Positions 23,505-32,210 of a stretch of 38,560 nucleotides of DNA are shown here, piece by piece. The notes under the pieces were generated by a model. It worked only from the letters and a program-made list of their open reading frames with translations, was not told where the DNA came from and searched no databases. The translations under genes were made by a program, and so were the position numbers. Numbering within the stretch: position 1 is the first letter of the stretch; every line of letters begins with the position of its first letter. Origin of the DNA: RUG14121 sp964533935 (GTDB lineage Bacteria > Bacillota_I > Bacilli_A > RF39 > UBA660); assembly GCA_964533935.1 (NCBI GenBank), contig CAZHOG010000010.1, forward strand, positions 1-38,560, written 5' to 3'.

Positions 23505-23536
23505 AAAAAAGATTATAAATTATCTTTATAATCTTT
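23505..23536 (-). terminator. Terminator within the nrnA 3' end
   Basis: AAAGATTATAAA (23508-23519) and TTTATAATCTTT (23525-23536) around a 5-nt loop. The 3' T run lies beyond the stop codon, but most of the stem is coding sequence. Confidence 0.75.
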
Positions 23537-24490
23537 ACATGCTTGATCTAAATCATTAATTAATTTATCAATATCTTCTTCATTTTTAGTTTTAACGCCA
23601 CTAGCAAATTTATGACCACCACCGTTATATTTTGATGCAATATCATTTATAACTGGTCCTCTACTTCTAATATTAATTTTATATTGTTCATATTTTTCAT
23701 CATAAGTTACAAATACCCAAGAATAAATATCTTTCATATAATTAAAATCATTAATCATATTAGATGGTGTAGAAGAATCCACATCATATTTTTTTAATAT
23801 TTCTGGAGTAATTTTAATATATGCTAGTCCATTATCAGTTACTTCTAAATTTTCCCCAATATATCCATGAAATTTAATTTCACTAATAGGTCTTTCATAT
23901 AATATTGGATATAAAGAAATAAAATCTAAATCACAAACTTCTAATAATTGAGAAACAATTTTAAAAGTTTCTTTTGATGTACTTCCTACTAAAAATCTAT
24001 CACTATCAGAAACTATTCCTAAATATAAATTACTAGCAATATTATTATCTATTTTAATAGGAGTATTCAATATTAAATTTGTTATCATTTGACAAGTTGA
24101 AGAAGCATTTACATCTAAGTATTCTATTTCTCCAAATTTATCTTCAAACGGATGATGATCAATTTTTATCATTTCCTTATATTTAATATCACTAATACCA
24201 TCTATTCTATATAAATTAGGTACATCTAAAGCAATTATCAAACAATTTTCAAAATCTTCTGGTACTATTTTATCAAGTAAACCATAAGCTTTAAATCTAG
24301 AAACACCATTTCCAATTGCATATACTTTCTTATTAGGAAAAGTTAATTTAATGGCATCTCTTAAAGCAATTTGACTTGCTATAGCATCTGGATCAGGTCC
24401 AATATGTCTAACTGTTACAATAGTATCGTATTGTTTTATTTTTTTATATATTTTTTTTAAAATATCTTTTGTGATAAAAATCACATCCAT
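23513..24490 (-). CDS. nrnA: DHH-family phosphoesterase, NrnA-like
   Basis: The 325-residue protein has the DHH metal motifs HIGPDPDA (29-36), a conserved IIALD near 85-89, D111-H112-H113, and the DHHA1 motif GGGHKFASGV near 290. NrnA proteins degrade nanoRNAs and dephosphorylate pAp; a c-di-AMP (GdpP-like) role is less likely because no membrane, PAS or GGDEF parts are present. It starts 9 nt after ackA and is probably co-transcribed. The exact start among nearby codons (ATG 24490 or GTG 24484) is unsure. Confidence 0.9.
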   Translation of the reverse strand: MDVIFITKDILKKIYKKIKQYDTIVTVRHIGPDPDAIASQIALRDAIKLTFPNKKVYAIGNGVSRFKAYGLLDKIVPEDFENCLIIALDVPNLYRIDGISDIKYKEMIKIDHHPFEDKFGEIEYLDVNASSTCQMITNLILNTPIKIDNNIASNLYLGIVSDSDRFLVGSTSKETFKIVSQLLEVCDLDFISLYPILYERPISEIKFHGYIGENLEVTDNGLAYIKITPEILKKYDVDSSTPSNMINDFNYMKDIYSWVFVTYDEKYEQYKINIRSRGPVINDIASKYNGGGHKFASGVKTKNEEDIDKLINDLDQACKDYKDNL

Positions 24491-24499
24491 TCTACTTCA

Positions 24500-25696
24500 T
24501 TATTTAATTAAATTATAAGTATCTAAAGCAATCATTAATTCTTCATCTGTTGGAACAACATATACAGGAACTTTTGATTCACTAGTAGATATAATTCCTT
24601 CATGAACATCTTTAAATCCTGCAATAGTTTTATTAACATCTTCATCAAGATAAATTCCTAAGCAATTTAATTTGTTAATTAATTCTTTTCTGAATTCTAT
24701 TGCATTTTCTCCAGTACCAGCAGTTAATGTAATTGCATCAACTTTACCTTCAAGTTTTAAATAGTATTCAGCAATATAATTTGCAATCTTTTGAACATAA
24801 ACATCATTAGCTAAAATAGATAATTTATCTCCTTCAGCCATTGCACTTTCAATATCACGATGATCACTATATTTTTCGCTAATACCTAAAAGTCCACTTT
24901 GTTTATTCAAAATTAAATCTACTTCTTCTAAACTCTTACCAGTTTTATCCATATAATATTTAATAATACTATAATCAATATCACCACAACGAGTTCCCAT
25001 TGTTATACCAGCATTTGGTGAGAATCCCATAGTTGTATCATAACTTTTAGAATCTTTTACACAACAAATTGATCCGCCACTACCAATATGACAATTGATA
25101 ATATTAATTGAATCTTTACCTAATTTTTCTTGCATTACTTTAGTAATATATTTATGACTAGTTCCATGGAATCCATATTTTCTGATTTTATAATCTCTAT
25201 ACCAAGAATAAGGAACAGAATAAATAAAGTTCTCTTCTGGAATAGTTTGATGGAATGATGTATCAAATACACCTACCATTGGAGTATTAGGCATTACTTC
25301 TTTAAATGCTTTAATACATGCAAGCATTGCAGGATTATGAAGTGGTGCTAAATCATTAAATGTTTCACAAACACTAAGTACTTCATCATTAATAATAGTA
25401 CTATCTTTAAATTTATCTCCACCATGAACTAAACGATGTCCTACACCATCAATTTCATCTAAAGATTTAACAATATTATTGTTAAATAATTCTTCTTTTA
25501 GACATTCAACTGCATCTAAATGATTTTTAAGATCAATTTCTCTTTTAATTTTTTGACCATTAATTTTGATATTATAGAAACTGTTTCCAACTCCTATCTT
25601 TTCAAAATACCCACTAATTAATTCTTTTTCTTCTGGAAGTTCAATAACATTAAATTTTAATGAAGAAGATCCAGCATTAACTGTTAAAATTTTCAT
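24500..25696 (-). CDS. ackA: Acetate kinase
   Basis: This 398-residue enzyme interconverts acetate plus ATP and acetyl phosphate plus ADP. Seen: MKILTVNAGSSSLKFNV at the start, HRLVHGGD near 89-96, GVFDTSFH near 142, GFHGTSHKYI near 175, GSGGSICCV, GITMGTRCGDID and a late TLTAGTGENA. The length is standard. RBS AGAGGTG precedes ATG 25696. pta is not in the window. A TATAAT at about 25715-25720 could be the -10, without a clear -35. Confidence 0.98.
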   Translation of the reverse strand: MKILTVNAGSSSLKFNVIELPEEKELISGYFEKIGVGNSFYNIKINGQKIKREIDLKNHLDAVECLKEELFNNNIVKSLDEIDGVGHRLVHGGDKFKDSTIINDEVLSVCETFNDLAPLHNPAMLACIKAFKEVMPNTPMVGVFDTSFHQTIPEENFIYSVPYSWYRDYKIRKYGFHGTSHKYITKVMQEKLGKDSINIINCHIGSGGSICCVKDSKSYDTTMGFSPNAGITMGTRCGDIDYSIIKYYMDKTGKSLEEVDLILNKQSGLLGISEKYSDHRDIESAMAEGDKLSILANDVYVQKIANYIAEYYLKLEGKVDAITLTAGTGENAIEFRKELINKLNCLGIYLDEDVNKTIAGFKDVHEGIISTSESKVPVYVVPTDEELMIALDTYNLIK

Positions 25697-25722
25697 TTTC
25701 TTACACCTCTATAGTATTATAC

Positions 25723-25751
25723 AAAAAAAAAGACATATTTTCTATCTTTTT
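25723..25751 (-). terminator. Weak terminator after the 25742 gene
   Basis: AAAAAGATA and TATGTCTTTTT can pair with a G-T step, followed by T9 on the minus strand. The stem is AT-rich and contains the stop codon. Confidence 0.5.
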
Positions 25752-25924
25752 ATTTGCCTTTTTACACAATTAGGTCCCGTTTTTCCATTATATAAGATAA
25801 AACTATCTAATTCGAATTGATTGTTCAAACCATATTCATTAAAGTCAATATTTATTCTCTTATATTTCTGATTATCATTAATTTCATAATTCTTATCATT
25901 TTTTTTAAATTGAAATTCTAACAT
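25742..25924 (-). CDS. Small unknown protein (60 aa)
   Basis: I do not recognise this 60-residue protein. It starts MLEFQFKKNDKNYEINDN, is polar and basic with one cysteine (PNCVK), and ends KRQIKR. No membrane segment. ATG 25924 is preferred, with GGTGAT five bases before it; an ATG at 25936 would precede that RBS. It is divergent from the DUF1540 gene, and the two upstream regions are mirror-like. Confidence 0.6.
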   Translation of the reverse strand: MLEFQFKKNDKNYEINDNQKYKRINIDFNEYGLNNQFELDSFILYNGKTGPNCVKRQIKR

Positions 25925-25990
25925 TCTTATCACCATTATTATTTTGTATATTTTTTATACTTTTATTCAATAATAATATTGGTGATGTTT

Positions 25991-26161
25991 ATGGATAATT
26001 TTTTTAATCAAAATATTGATTGTGATGTTAAAAATTGCAAATTTTGCAATTATGAAGATGGCAAATGTCTACTTGCAAGTATTAAAATAGTTTGTTCTAA
26101 TAAAAATAATAAATCAAATTCAATTTTTGATACAATTTGTGCAAGTTATGAAAAAAAGTAA
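25991..26161 (+). CDS. DUF1540-like small cysteine-rich protein (56 aa)
   Basis: The 56-residue product has cysteines at 11, 16, 19, 26, 35 and 50, in the order C-D-V-K-N-C-x2-C...G-K-C-L-A-S-I-x-V...T-I-C. This matches the DUF1540 pattern (CxVxxCxYN...CxAxxIxV...TxCxxF), thought to bind metal. Function unknown. The start at 25991 follows GGTGAT. A bidirectional terminator separates it from the convergent gene at 26179. Confidence 0.75.
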   Translation: MDNFFNQNIDCDVKNCKFCNYEDGKCLLASIKIVCSNKNNKSNSIFDTICASYEKK

Positions 26162-26179
26162 AGTTTAACTTTACTTTTT
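26153..26179. terminator. Bidirectional terminator
   Basis: AAAAAGTAAAG and CTTTACTTTTT around a 5-nt loop between convergent genes. Confidence 0.85.
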
Positions 26180-26538
26180 TAAATCCATCTTGCTATATAA
26201 ATTTTTCTAGTTGTTTCTTCAATATATTTATCAAAAATATGAATTATGGCTTCAACAATAGACCACAAAATATCTTTACCCGTTCTTTTAACTTTAACAG
26301 TAAATAATTTATTTTGCATTTCATTTCTAAAAGAATAATCATCAATATATGCCCCCACTACATGATCAATATTTTTAATTAAATTAATATCTTCTATATT
26401 ATTAACATCAGCTTTAAATACAAAATCTTCATATATATCAACTAATTTAGTACTAATATTATCCCCTTCTTGAAAATCCATATTAACAATTCTATAAAAA
26501 TTTGGGCAATATTTTAAAACCATTTTGTTTTTATTCAT
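26179..26538 (-). CDS. Unknown protein (119 aa)
   Basis: I do not recognise this protein. It has an N-terminal beta-like part with YCPNFYRIVNMDFQEGD, a middle NIDHVVGAYIDDYSF, and an amphipathic helix DILWSIVEAIIHIFDKYIEE near the end that may sit on a membrane. It has its own promoter. The leader shares CTAAT-GTAGGTGTAAC with the leader of the neighbouring helD, differing at one base. Confidence 0.7.
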   Translation of the reverse strand: MNKNKMVLKYCPNFYRIVNMDFQEGDNISTKLVDIYEDFVFKADVNNIEDINLIKNIDHVVGAYIDDYSFRNEMQNKLFTVKVKRTGKDILWSIVEAIIHIFDKYIEETTRKIYIARWI

Positions 26539-26568
26539 CTATGTTACACCTACCATTAGTATATATAA

Positions 26569-26597
26569 ATTATATTATATAATTTTTACCTTTGCAA
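26569..26597 (-). promoter_or_regulatory. Promoter of the 26179 gene
   Basis: Minus strand: TTGCAA (26592-26597), 17 nt, TATAAT (26569-26574). Confidence 0.65.
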
Positions 26598-26616
26598 TAG
26601 TTTTACATTCATTTTT

Positions 26617-28623
26617 TTATTTTTCATAGACAATCAATTCGTGTTGTGCTCTTGTTACTGCAACATAATATAAATACGAATCACTTGAAAAATTATTTAA
26701 TATTATTACTGAATCAAATTCTAACCCTTTTACACTATATGCTGGAGCACAAATCAATTCTTTATTAAAATTCTTGGTATCTAAATCTATGGCTGAAATA
26801 TTGCCAATCTTTTGATTTAGTTTCTCAGTTAACTTATTAGCTTCATCAATACTTTTTGTAATAATAGCTAGACTTTTATATTTCTTTTTTAAATATTTTA
26901 TATCATCAACTAATTTATTTATCTCTTTAAATTTTCTTTTAATTACAGGCACTCCTACTTCATGTCTAATAGCACTAACATGATTTAATTTTAAAACAGA
27001 ATTAGCATACTCAATTATTTCTGGACTAGATCTGTATGTTTTATTTAATTCAATATATTTACTCTTTGTATCAAATATTTTTAATAACACATTTAAATTA
27101 TTATATTTATAAAAAGGATTTATTGTTTGATTAACATCCCCTAAAATAGTAAAATGTGCATTTTTAAATATCTTTCTTAATATTTTATATTGTAAAAAAG
27201 TATAGTCTTGAGCTTCATCAATTATTACTGCTCTCATATTAACATGATATGGATATCCTTCTAATAAGCATTTTAAATATATAAACAAAGTAGCATCCTC
27301 ATAGTTTATTACATCATTATTTAAATTATTTATATTTTCAGTTCTACTAAATCCATGTTTATAGCTATCTTTAAAAATTTTAGAATCATAGAAACATTTA
27401 TATATTTTTTTATAATCATGTAAAAAGTTAGTACATTTATATAACTGTTTGACAATATTTTTTATATTACTAGGGACCCCTTTATAATATACATTATTTA
27501 TTTTTTCAGCCATTGCCTCTATTCTTTCAAACAGTGGTTTATTATCATATCTTATTTGCAATAATTCATTTAATTCATCTTTAGAAACAAATTTGTTTTT
27601 ATAATTGAAATCTTTAATAAATCTAGATGCTCTTGTAAATAATTTAACAAATAATTCTAAAGCATTTATCACTTCATCACTTAATTTATATTTAATCAAT
27701 AAATTATCTTGATTATATCCTTTATAATATCTTTCTACAAAAGAAGAATAAGATTCAACTTTCCAGTATTCTTCTATGAAACTAGATGCGAATTCATGAT
27801 ATGTACTTTGTAAAGTATTATCTTCTCCTAAATCAGGTAATACATCACTTATATATTCTGTAAAAATATTATTAGGAGATAATATTAAGACATTATTACT
27901 ATTTAAATATTCTAATTTATATAATAAATATGCAACTCTATGAAGTGCAACAGAAGTTTTTCCAGATCCTGCAATTCCTTGAACAATTATATTATCAGTT
28001 TTAGAATCTCTAATAACGGCATTTTGTTCTTCTTGAATAGTATTAACAATATTTTTCATCTTATTGCTACTAGATTCAGATAATACATCTTGCAATACTT
28101 CATCATCAATATTTATACTTGTATCAAAAACATTTTTTAATTTAGCATTTTCTATTTTATATTGTCTTTTTTGAGTTACAGTACCATTTTCAATTCCACC
28201 AGGAGCTTCATAAGATGCCTCTCCTAATCCATAATCATAAAAAATACTACAAATTGGTGCTCTCCAATCAGTAACATAATAATCAAAATTTCGTTTAACT
28301 GAAGTAATACCTATATATACTTTTTCATCATTAAATGTAATAGATCCAAAATAAGGATTATCTTTTATTTTATATAATCTTTTAGCAATAGTATTTTTTC
28401 TACTCAATTCATTAACTTTTAAATTATTTTCTTGATTAAAAGCACTACGTTCAGCATTATCCATTTCATTATCAATCTGCCATCTAAGTTTTTGAAAATC
28501 TTTAAGTGCTTTAGAATCATCACTTATATCAATTCCCATTTCATCTATTTGTCTCTTAATTTCTGTTATAGTAACTTCTAATTTATGTTTTTCATGACTT
28601 AATTCTTCTCTACTTATTTCCAT
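26617..28623 (-). CDS. helD: HelD-type helicase-like ATPase that recycles RNA polymerase
   Basis: The 668-residue protein has an N-terminal coiled coil (1-80), the HelD marker DWRAP (119-123), Walker A GIAGSGKTS (216-224), Walker B IIDEAQDYT near 465, an ILGDVNQTI motif III, TYRSSPEI motif IV, and a C-terminal YVAVTRAQHEL. HelD binds RNA polymerase and releases stalled or post-termination complexes. Length is at the short end for the family. RBS AGGTG precedes ATG 28623. Confidence 0.9.
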   Translation of the reverse strand: MEISREELSHEKHKLEVTITEIKRQIDEMGIDISDDSKALKDFQKLRWQIDNEMDNAERSAFNQENNLKVNELSRKNTIAKRLYKIKDNPYFGSITFNDEKVYIGITSVKRNFDYYVTDWRAPICSIFYDYGLGEASYEAPGGIENGTVTQKRQYKIENAKLKNVFDTSINIDDEVLQDVLSESSSNKMKNIVNTIQEEQNAVIRDSKTDNIIVQGIAGSGKTSVALHRVAYLLYKLEYLNSNNVLILSPNNIFTEYISDVLPDLGEDNTLQSTYHEFASSFIEEYWKVESYSSFVERYYKGYNQDNLLIKYKLSDEVINALELFVKLFTRASRFIKDFNYKNKFVSKDELNELLQIRYDNKPLFERIEAMAEKINNVYYKGVPSNIKNIVKQLYKCTNFLHDYKKIYKCFYDSKIFKDSYKHGFSRTENINNLNNDVINYEDATLFIYLKCLLEGYPYHVNMRAVIIDEAQDYTFLQYKILRKIFKNAHFTILGDVNQTINPFYKYNNLNVLLKIFDTKSKYIELNKTYRSSPEIIEYANSVLKLNHVSAIRHEVGVPVIKRKFKEINKLVDDIKYLKKKYKSLAIITKSIDEANKLTEKLNQKIGNISAIDLDTKNFNKELICAPAYSVKGLEFDSVIILNNFSSDSYLYYVAVTRAQHELIVYEK

Positions 28624-28645
28624 ACGTTACACCTACTATTAGATA

Positions 28646-28674
28646 ATTATACAGAAAAAAGAAAGCCAAATCAA
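28646..28674 (-). promoter_or_regulatory. Sigma-A promoter of helD
   Basis: Minus strand: TTGATT (28669-28674), 17 nt, TATAAT (28646-28651). Confidence 0.75.
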
Positions 28675-28703
28675 CAAGCTTCCTTAATAATAGTGTTAAC
28701 ACT

Positions 28704-29000
28704 TTACTCTAAAATTATACTAATTTTTTCTTTTATTTCATCAATATTATCATTAATTAATAAAGATTCTAAAATATCATTATTTTTGCAAATATTTAAT
28801 GAATTTTCTAATTCATCCAATTTCTTTTCAATATTATTAATTTTTTTACCAACAGCACTTTTACTAATTTCTAAATTATCTGCTATTTCTTGCATAGATA
28901 AATCTTCTTCATAATAATCTTTAAATATTTCTATTTCATTATCATTTAAAATATTTTTATAACAATCAAATAATTTATTATAATGGACTATATTTTTCAT
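28704..29000 (-). CDS. ylxM: YlxM-family helix-turn-helix protein of the SRP system
   Basis: The 98-residue product has a sigma-70 region 4-like helix-turn-helix: YYEEDLSMQEIADNLEISKS (29-48) and AVGKKINNIEKKL. YlxM stimulates the SRP GTPases in streptococci and normally sits between ftsY and ffh. Here it overlaps the ftsY stop (TAATG), but ffh does not follow. C-terminal acidic helix present. Confidence 0.9.
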   Translation of the reverse strand: MKNIVHYNKLFDCYKNILNDNEIEIFKDYYEEDLSMQEIADNLEISKSAVGKKINNIEKKLDELENSLNICKNNDILESLLINDNIDEIKEKISIILE

Positions 29001-29992
29001 TACATCATATCCTTAAATAAACCATATATATAGTTTTCTATATCAAAAGTTTGCAAATCTTCCATTTTTTCTCCAAGACCAATAAATTTAACTGGAATAT
29101 TAACTTCTTCCTTAATCGCTAAAACAATACCACCTTTAGCTGTTCCATCAAGTTTAGTTAACACAATACCGGTAATATTAGTAATTTCTTTAAATGCTTT
29201 TGCTTGCATAATTCCATTTTGACCAGTGGTTGCATCTATAACTAATAATGTTTCATGAGGAGCATTTGGAATAAATCTACCAATAACTTTATTGATTTTT
29301 TCCAATTCTTTCATAAGATTAACTTTATTTTGTAATCTTCCAGCAGTATCAATTAATATAATATCAGCATTTTCTTCACGTGCTTTAGTAAGTCCGTCAA
29401 ATATAACACCAGCAGGATCAGTTTCTTCTTTTCCATAAAATATAGAATCAGTTTTTAAGGCCCAATCTTCTAATTGTTTTACGGCACCTGCTCTAAAAGT
29501 ATCAGCAGCAATCATTGCAACTTTTTTACCCATTTTTTTATATTTATTAGCAAGCTTAGCAATGGTTGTAGTTTTTCCTACCCCATTAACACCAACCATT
29601 AGTATTATAGTAGGTTCATTTTCTTGAATATTTATTTTATCACTAAGGCTTTCACCATTAACATAAATAATAAATAATTCATCAACTATTACTTCTTTTA
29701 AATATTCAGTATCAGTAATACTTTCTTTCTTAACACGATCTTTTAATTTTTCTATAAAATCCATTACAGTTTTTACACCAATATCTGCCATAATTAAAAT
29801 ATCTTCTAATTCATCAAAATAATCATCATTAACTTTAGTATATTTATGTCCTAAAACAGATAATTTAGAAACAAATTCTTTACGCGTTTTTTCTAATCCT
29901 TTATCATATGTTTCTACTACTTTTATCTCTTCTTCATTTGTAATTTTTTCTTTTTTAGAAACAATATTTTTTAATTTATCAAATAAACCCAT
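29000..29992 (-). CDS. ftsY: Signal recognition particle receptor FtsY
   Basis: This 330-residue SRP-receptor GTPase has a charged N-terminal region, an N domain, and a G domain with GVNGVGKTTTIAKLA (G1), DTFRAGAVKQLEDWA, DTAGRLQNK (G3) and TKLDGTAKGG (G4), ending in GEKMEDLQTF. It targets ribosomes making membrane and exported proteins. ATG 29992 is chosen for the AGGAGG at short distance and the MGLFDKLK start typical of the family. It lies 8 nt after the pilin-like gene, so the two are probably co-transcribed. Confidence 0.97.
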   Translation of the reverse strand: MGLFDKLKNIVSKKEKITNEEEIKVVETYDKGLEKTRKEFVSKLSVLGHKYTKVNDDYFDELEDILIMADIGVKTVMDFIEKLKDRVKKESITDTEYLKEVIVDELFIIYVNGESLSDKINIQENEPTIILMVGVNGVGKTTTIAKLANKYKKMGKKVAMIAADTFRAGAVKQLEDWALKTDSIFYGKEETDPAGVIFDGLTKAREENADIILIDTAGRLQNKVNLMKELEKINKVIGRFIPNAPHETLLVIDATTGQNGIMQAKAFKEITNITGIVLTKLDGTAKGGIVLAIKEEVNIPVKFIGLGEKMEDLQTFDIENYIYGLFKDMM

Positions 29993-30000
29993 AAAACCTC

Positions 30001-30390
30001 CTATTTTGTACAAGTACCTTTTTCAACAACAGCTCTATAACTGTTTTCTAATTTATATAATTTAATTTCTTTTTCAGAGTTGCAACTTCCGTTATTGTCT
30101 TCGAAATAACCTGCATTAATTAATTCACTTACTGTAACATTTGTTATACAGTCTTCTAAACAATTATTACTATTTATGCAATCATCTTGACAAATACCGC
30201 TGAAATTATTTCCGTTGTCGATTGCATATGTAACTGCAGCATCTTCTAAATTACTTTCTATTTCTGTATTAACACTTTTTTTTGATCTATTAATAGCTGA
30301 AGTAACACTTATACCTGCAATTGTTATAATTATTCCTAATACTACAATAACTGCTAAAAGTTCAACTAACGTAAATCCTTTTTTATTCAT
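30001..30390 (-). CDS. Type IV prepilin-like protein with six C-terminal cysteines
   Basis: The 129-residue protein has a class III signal KKGFTLVELLAV (cut expected after Gly5; Glu at mature position 5) and a hydrophobic N-terminal helix as in ComGC and type IV pilins. The globular part has six cysteines (ICQDDC, NNCLEDC, GSC, GTC), suggesting disulfides outside the cell. No pilus motor, prepilin peptidase or other pilin is in the window. ATG 30390 has GGTGAT before it. Placed upstream of ftsY, with an extended -10 promoter. Confidence 0.85.
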   Translation of the reverse strand: MNKKGFTLVELLAVIVVLGIIITIAGISVTSAINRSKKSVNTEIESNLEDAAVTYAIDNGNNFSGICQDDCINSNNCLEDCITNVTVSELINAGYFEDNNGSCNSEKEIKLYKLENSYRAVVEKGTCTK

Positions 30391-30406
30391 TTCTATCACC
30401 AATATA

Positions 30407-30415
30407 ATTATAACA
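30407..30415 (-). promoter_or_regulatory. Extended -10 promoter of the pilin-ftsY-ylxM operon
   Basis: TGTTATAAT (TGnTATAAT) on the minus strand. A -35 is weak (TTATTG at 16 nt). Confidence 0.5.
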
Positions 30416-30424
30416 TATATAATC

Positions 30425-30453
30425 TAGACAATAAAAGAAATTTATTGTATAAT
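30425..30453 (+). promoter_or_regulatory. Promoter of RNase J1
   Basis: TAGACA (30425-30430), 17 nt, TATAAT (30448-30453), then AAAGGAAG before ATG 30503. Confidence 0.65.
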
Positions 30454-30502
30454 TATCAAGTCGAAACAACTTTTTATTTTTATATATTGAAAGGAAGATT
30501 TT

Positions 30503-32179
30503 ATGAAAAATGATAGAAACACTACGTCTCTTGTTGCTTTAGGAGGCCTTGGTGAAGTTGGAAAAAATATGTATGTTATCACTCATGGTGATGAATTAAT
30601 TATTATAGATGCTGGAGTTATGTTTCCTGAAGATGAACTTTTAGGTGTCGATTATGTTATTCAAGACGTTACATATTTAAAACAAAATGAAAAGAAAATT
30701 AAAGCATTAATTATTACACATGGTCACGAAGATCACATTGGAGGTATTTCATTCTTATTACAAAATGTTAATATTCCAATTATATATGCTCCAAGAATTG
30801 CTGCTGATTTAATTAAAAATAAATTATTAGATAGAAATATAGGTTACGACAAAATAGAAGTTATAGATGGTAATTCTCATTTAAAATTCAAACATATTGA
30901 TATTGAGTTTGTAAGAACTACTCACTCTATCCCTGATTCATTAGCATTAGCAATTCATACTCCAAATGGAACAATATTTGAAACTGGAGATTTTAAATTT
31001 GATTTAACACCAATTGGACCTGTTGCTGATTTGCATAAAATGGCTGAAATAGGAAATAAAGGAGTTAAATTATTATTAAGTGATAGTACAAATGCCCTAT
31101 CTGATGGCTTTTCTAAGAGTGAAAGCTTAGTTGATGAAGCCTTAGATGATATAGTTTCAAAACATCATGCAAGAATTATTATTGCAACATTTGCATCAAA
31201 TATTTATCGTGTTAAACATATTGTTGAAACATGTAAAAAATATAATCGTAAAATAGTAGTATTTGGAAGAAGTATGGAAACAAGTATTGAACTTGCATTA
31301 AATAATGGTTTAATTACTGATAGAAGTATTATTATCGATTATGCAAAAGCAAAAAATCTTAAAAAAGATGAAGTATGTATTTTATGTACTGGTTCTCAAG
31401 GTGAACCACTTGCTGCTTTATCTCGTATTGCAAATGGAGTTCATAAACAAATTACTCTTATGCCAGATGACTTAGTAGTTTTTTCATCAAACCCTATTCC
31501 AGGTAATGCTGCTAGTATTAATAAAATTATTAATAAATTATATCTAAAAGGTGTTAAAGTATTTACTAATTCAGAATTTTCTGATATCCATGCATCTGGG
31601 CATGCTAAAGGTGAAGAACTTAAATTAATGTTAAGACTTATTAAACCAGAATATTTTATGCCAATGCACGGTGAATATAGAATGTTAAAAAGACATGCAG
31701 ATTTAGGAGTATCTTGTGATATACCTAAAGAAAATATTTTTATATTAGAAAATGGTGACACTTTAGAATTAAAAGACGGTATTGTAAAAAAAGGTCCCAA
31801 AGTTCAAGCTGGGGATGTCTATGTTGATGGTTCCAGAATTGGAGATATTGGAAGTATTATTATTAAAGATCGTAAATTAATGAGTAAAGATGGAATATTA
31901 GTTACAATATTAAATATTAACCCTATTACAAGAGAATTATTAATTAAACCAAACATTACAACTCGTGGATTTGTATTAGTAAATGAAAATGTAGATTTAA
32001 TTCAAAAACTTGAAAGAAAAGTTAGTGAAATAGTAAATAATTCATTAAGCGCAAATACTTATAACTATACTGATTTAAGAAATCAAATAATTTTAGAATT
32101 GCATCCATATATTAGTGAATTAACTGGAAGACATCCAATTATTCTACCAGTAATAATGGAAATAAGAGAATCAAAATAA
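30503..32179 (+). CDS. rnjA: Ribonuclease J1 (active form)
   Basis: The 558-residue enzyme combines 5' exonuclease and endonuclease activities in mRNA decay and rRNA maturation. All catalytic motifs are intact: H73-G-H75-E-D77-H78-IGG, H141, TGDF with D163, SDSTNA, a beta-CASP CTGSQGEP, DIHASGHA and MPMHGEY, then TTRGFVLV in the C-terminal part. Contrast with the degenerate paralogue at 9093. It has its own promoter and ends in a bidirectional terminator. Confidence 0.97.
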   Translation: MKNDRNTTSLVALGGLGEVGKNMYVITHGDELIIIDAGVMFPEDELLGVDYVIQDVTYLKQNEKKIKALIITHGHEDHIGGISFLLQNVNIPIIYAPRIAADLIKNKLLDRNIGYDKIEVIDGNSHLKFKHIDIEFVRTTHSIPDSLALAIHTPNGTIFETGDFKFDLTPIGPVADLHKMAEIGNKGVKLLLSDSTNALSDGFSKSESLVDEALDDIVSKHHARIIIATFASNIYRVKHIVETCKKYNRKIVVFGRSMETSIELALNNGLITDRSIIIDYAKAKNLKKDEVCILCTGSQGEPLAALSRIANGVHKQITLMPDDLVVFSSNPIPGNAASINKIINKLYLKGVKVFTNSEFSDIHASGHAKGEELKLMLRLIKPEYFMPMHGEYRMLKRHADLGVSCDIPKENIFILENGDTLELKDGIVKKGPKVQAGDVYVDGSRIGDIGSIIIKDRKLMSKDGILVTILNINPITRELLIKPNITTRGFVLVNENVDLIQKLERKVSEIVNNSLSANTYNYTDLRNQIILELHPYISELTGRHPIILPVIMEIRESK

Positions 32180-32210
32180 AAATTCAATCATAAAGATTGA
32201 ATTTTTTTAT
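32179..32210. terminator. Bidirectional terminator
   Basis: AAATTCAATC and GATTGAATTT around a 5-nt loop, then seven T, between convergent genes. Confidence 0.85.

Noticed and set aside
28691..28702. Palindrome AGTGTTAACACT after ylxM
   Set aside because: No T run follows on the minus strand and a hairpin would be tiny, so it was not called a terminator; an operator cannot be excluded.
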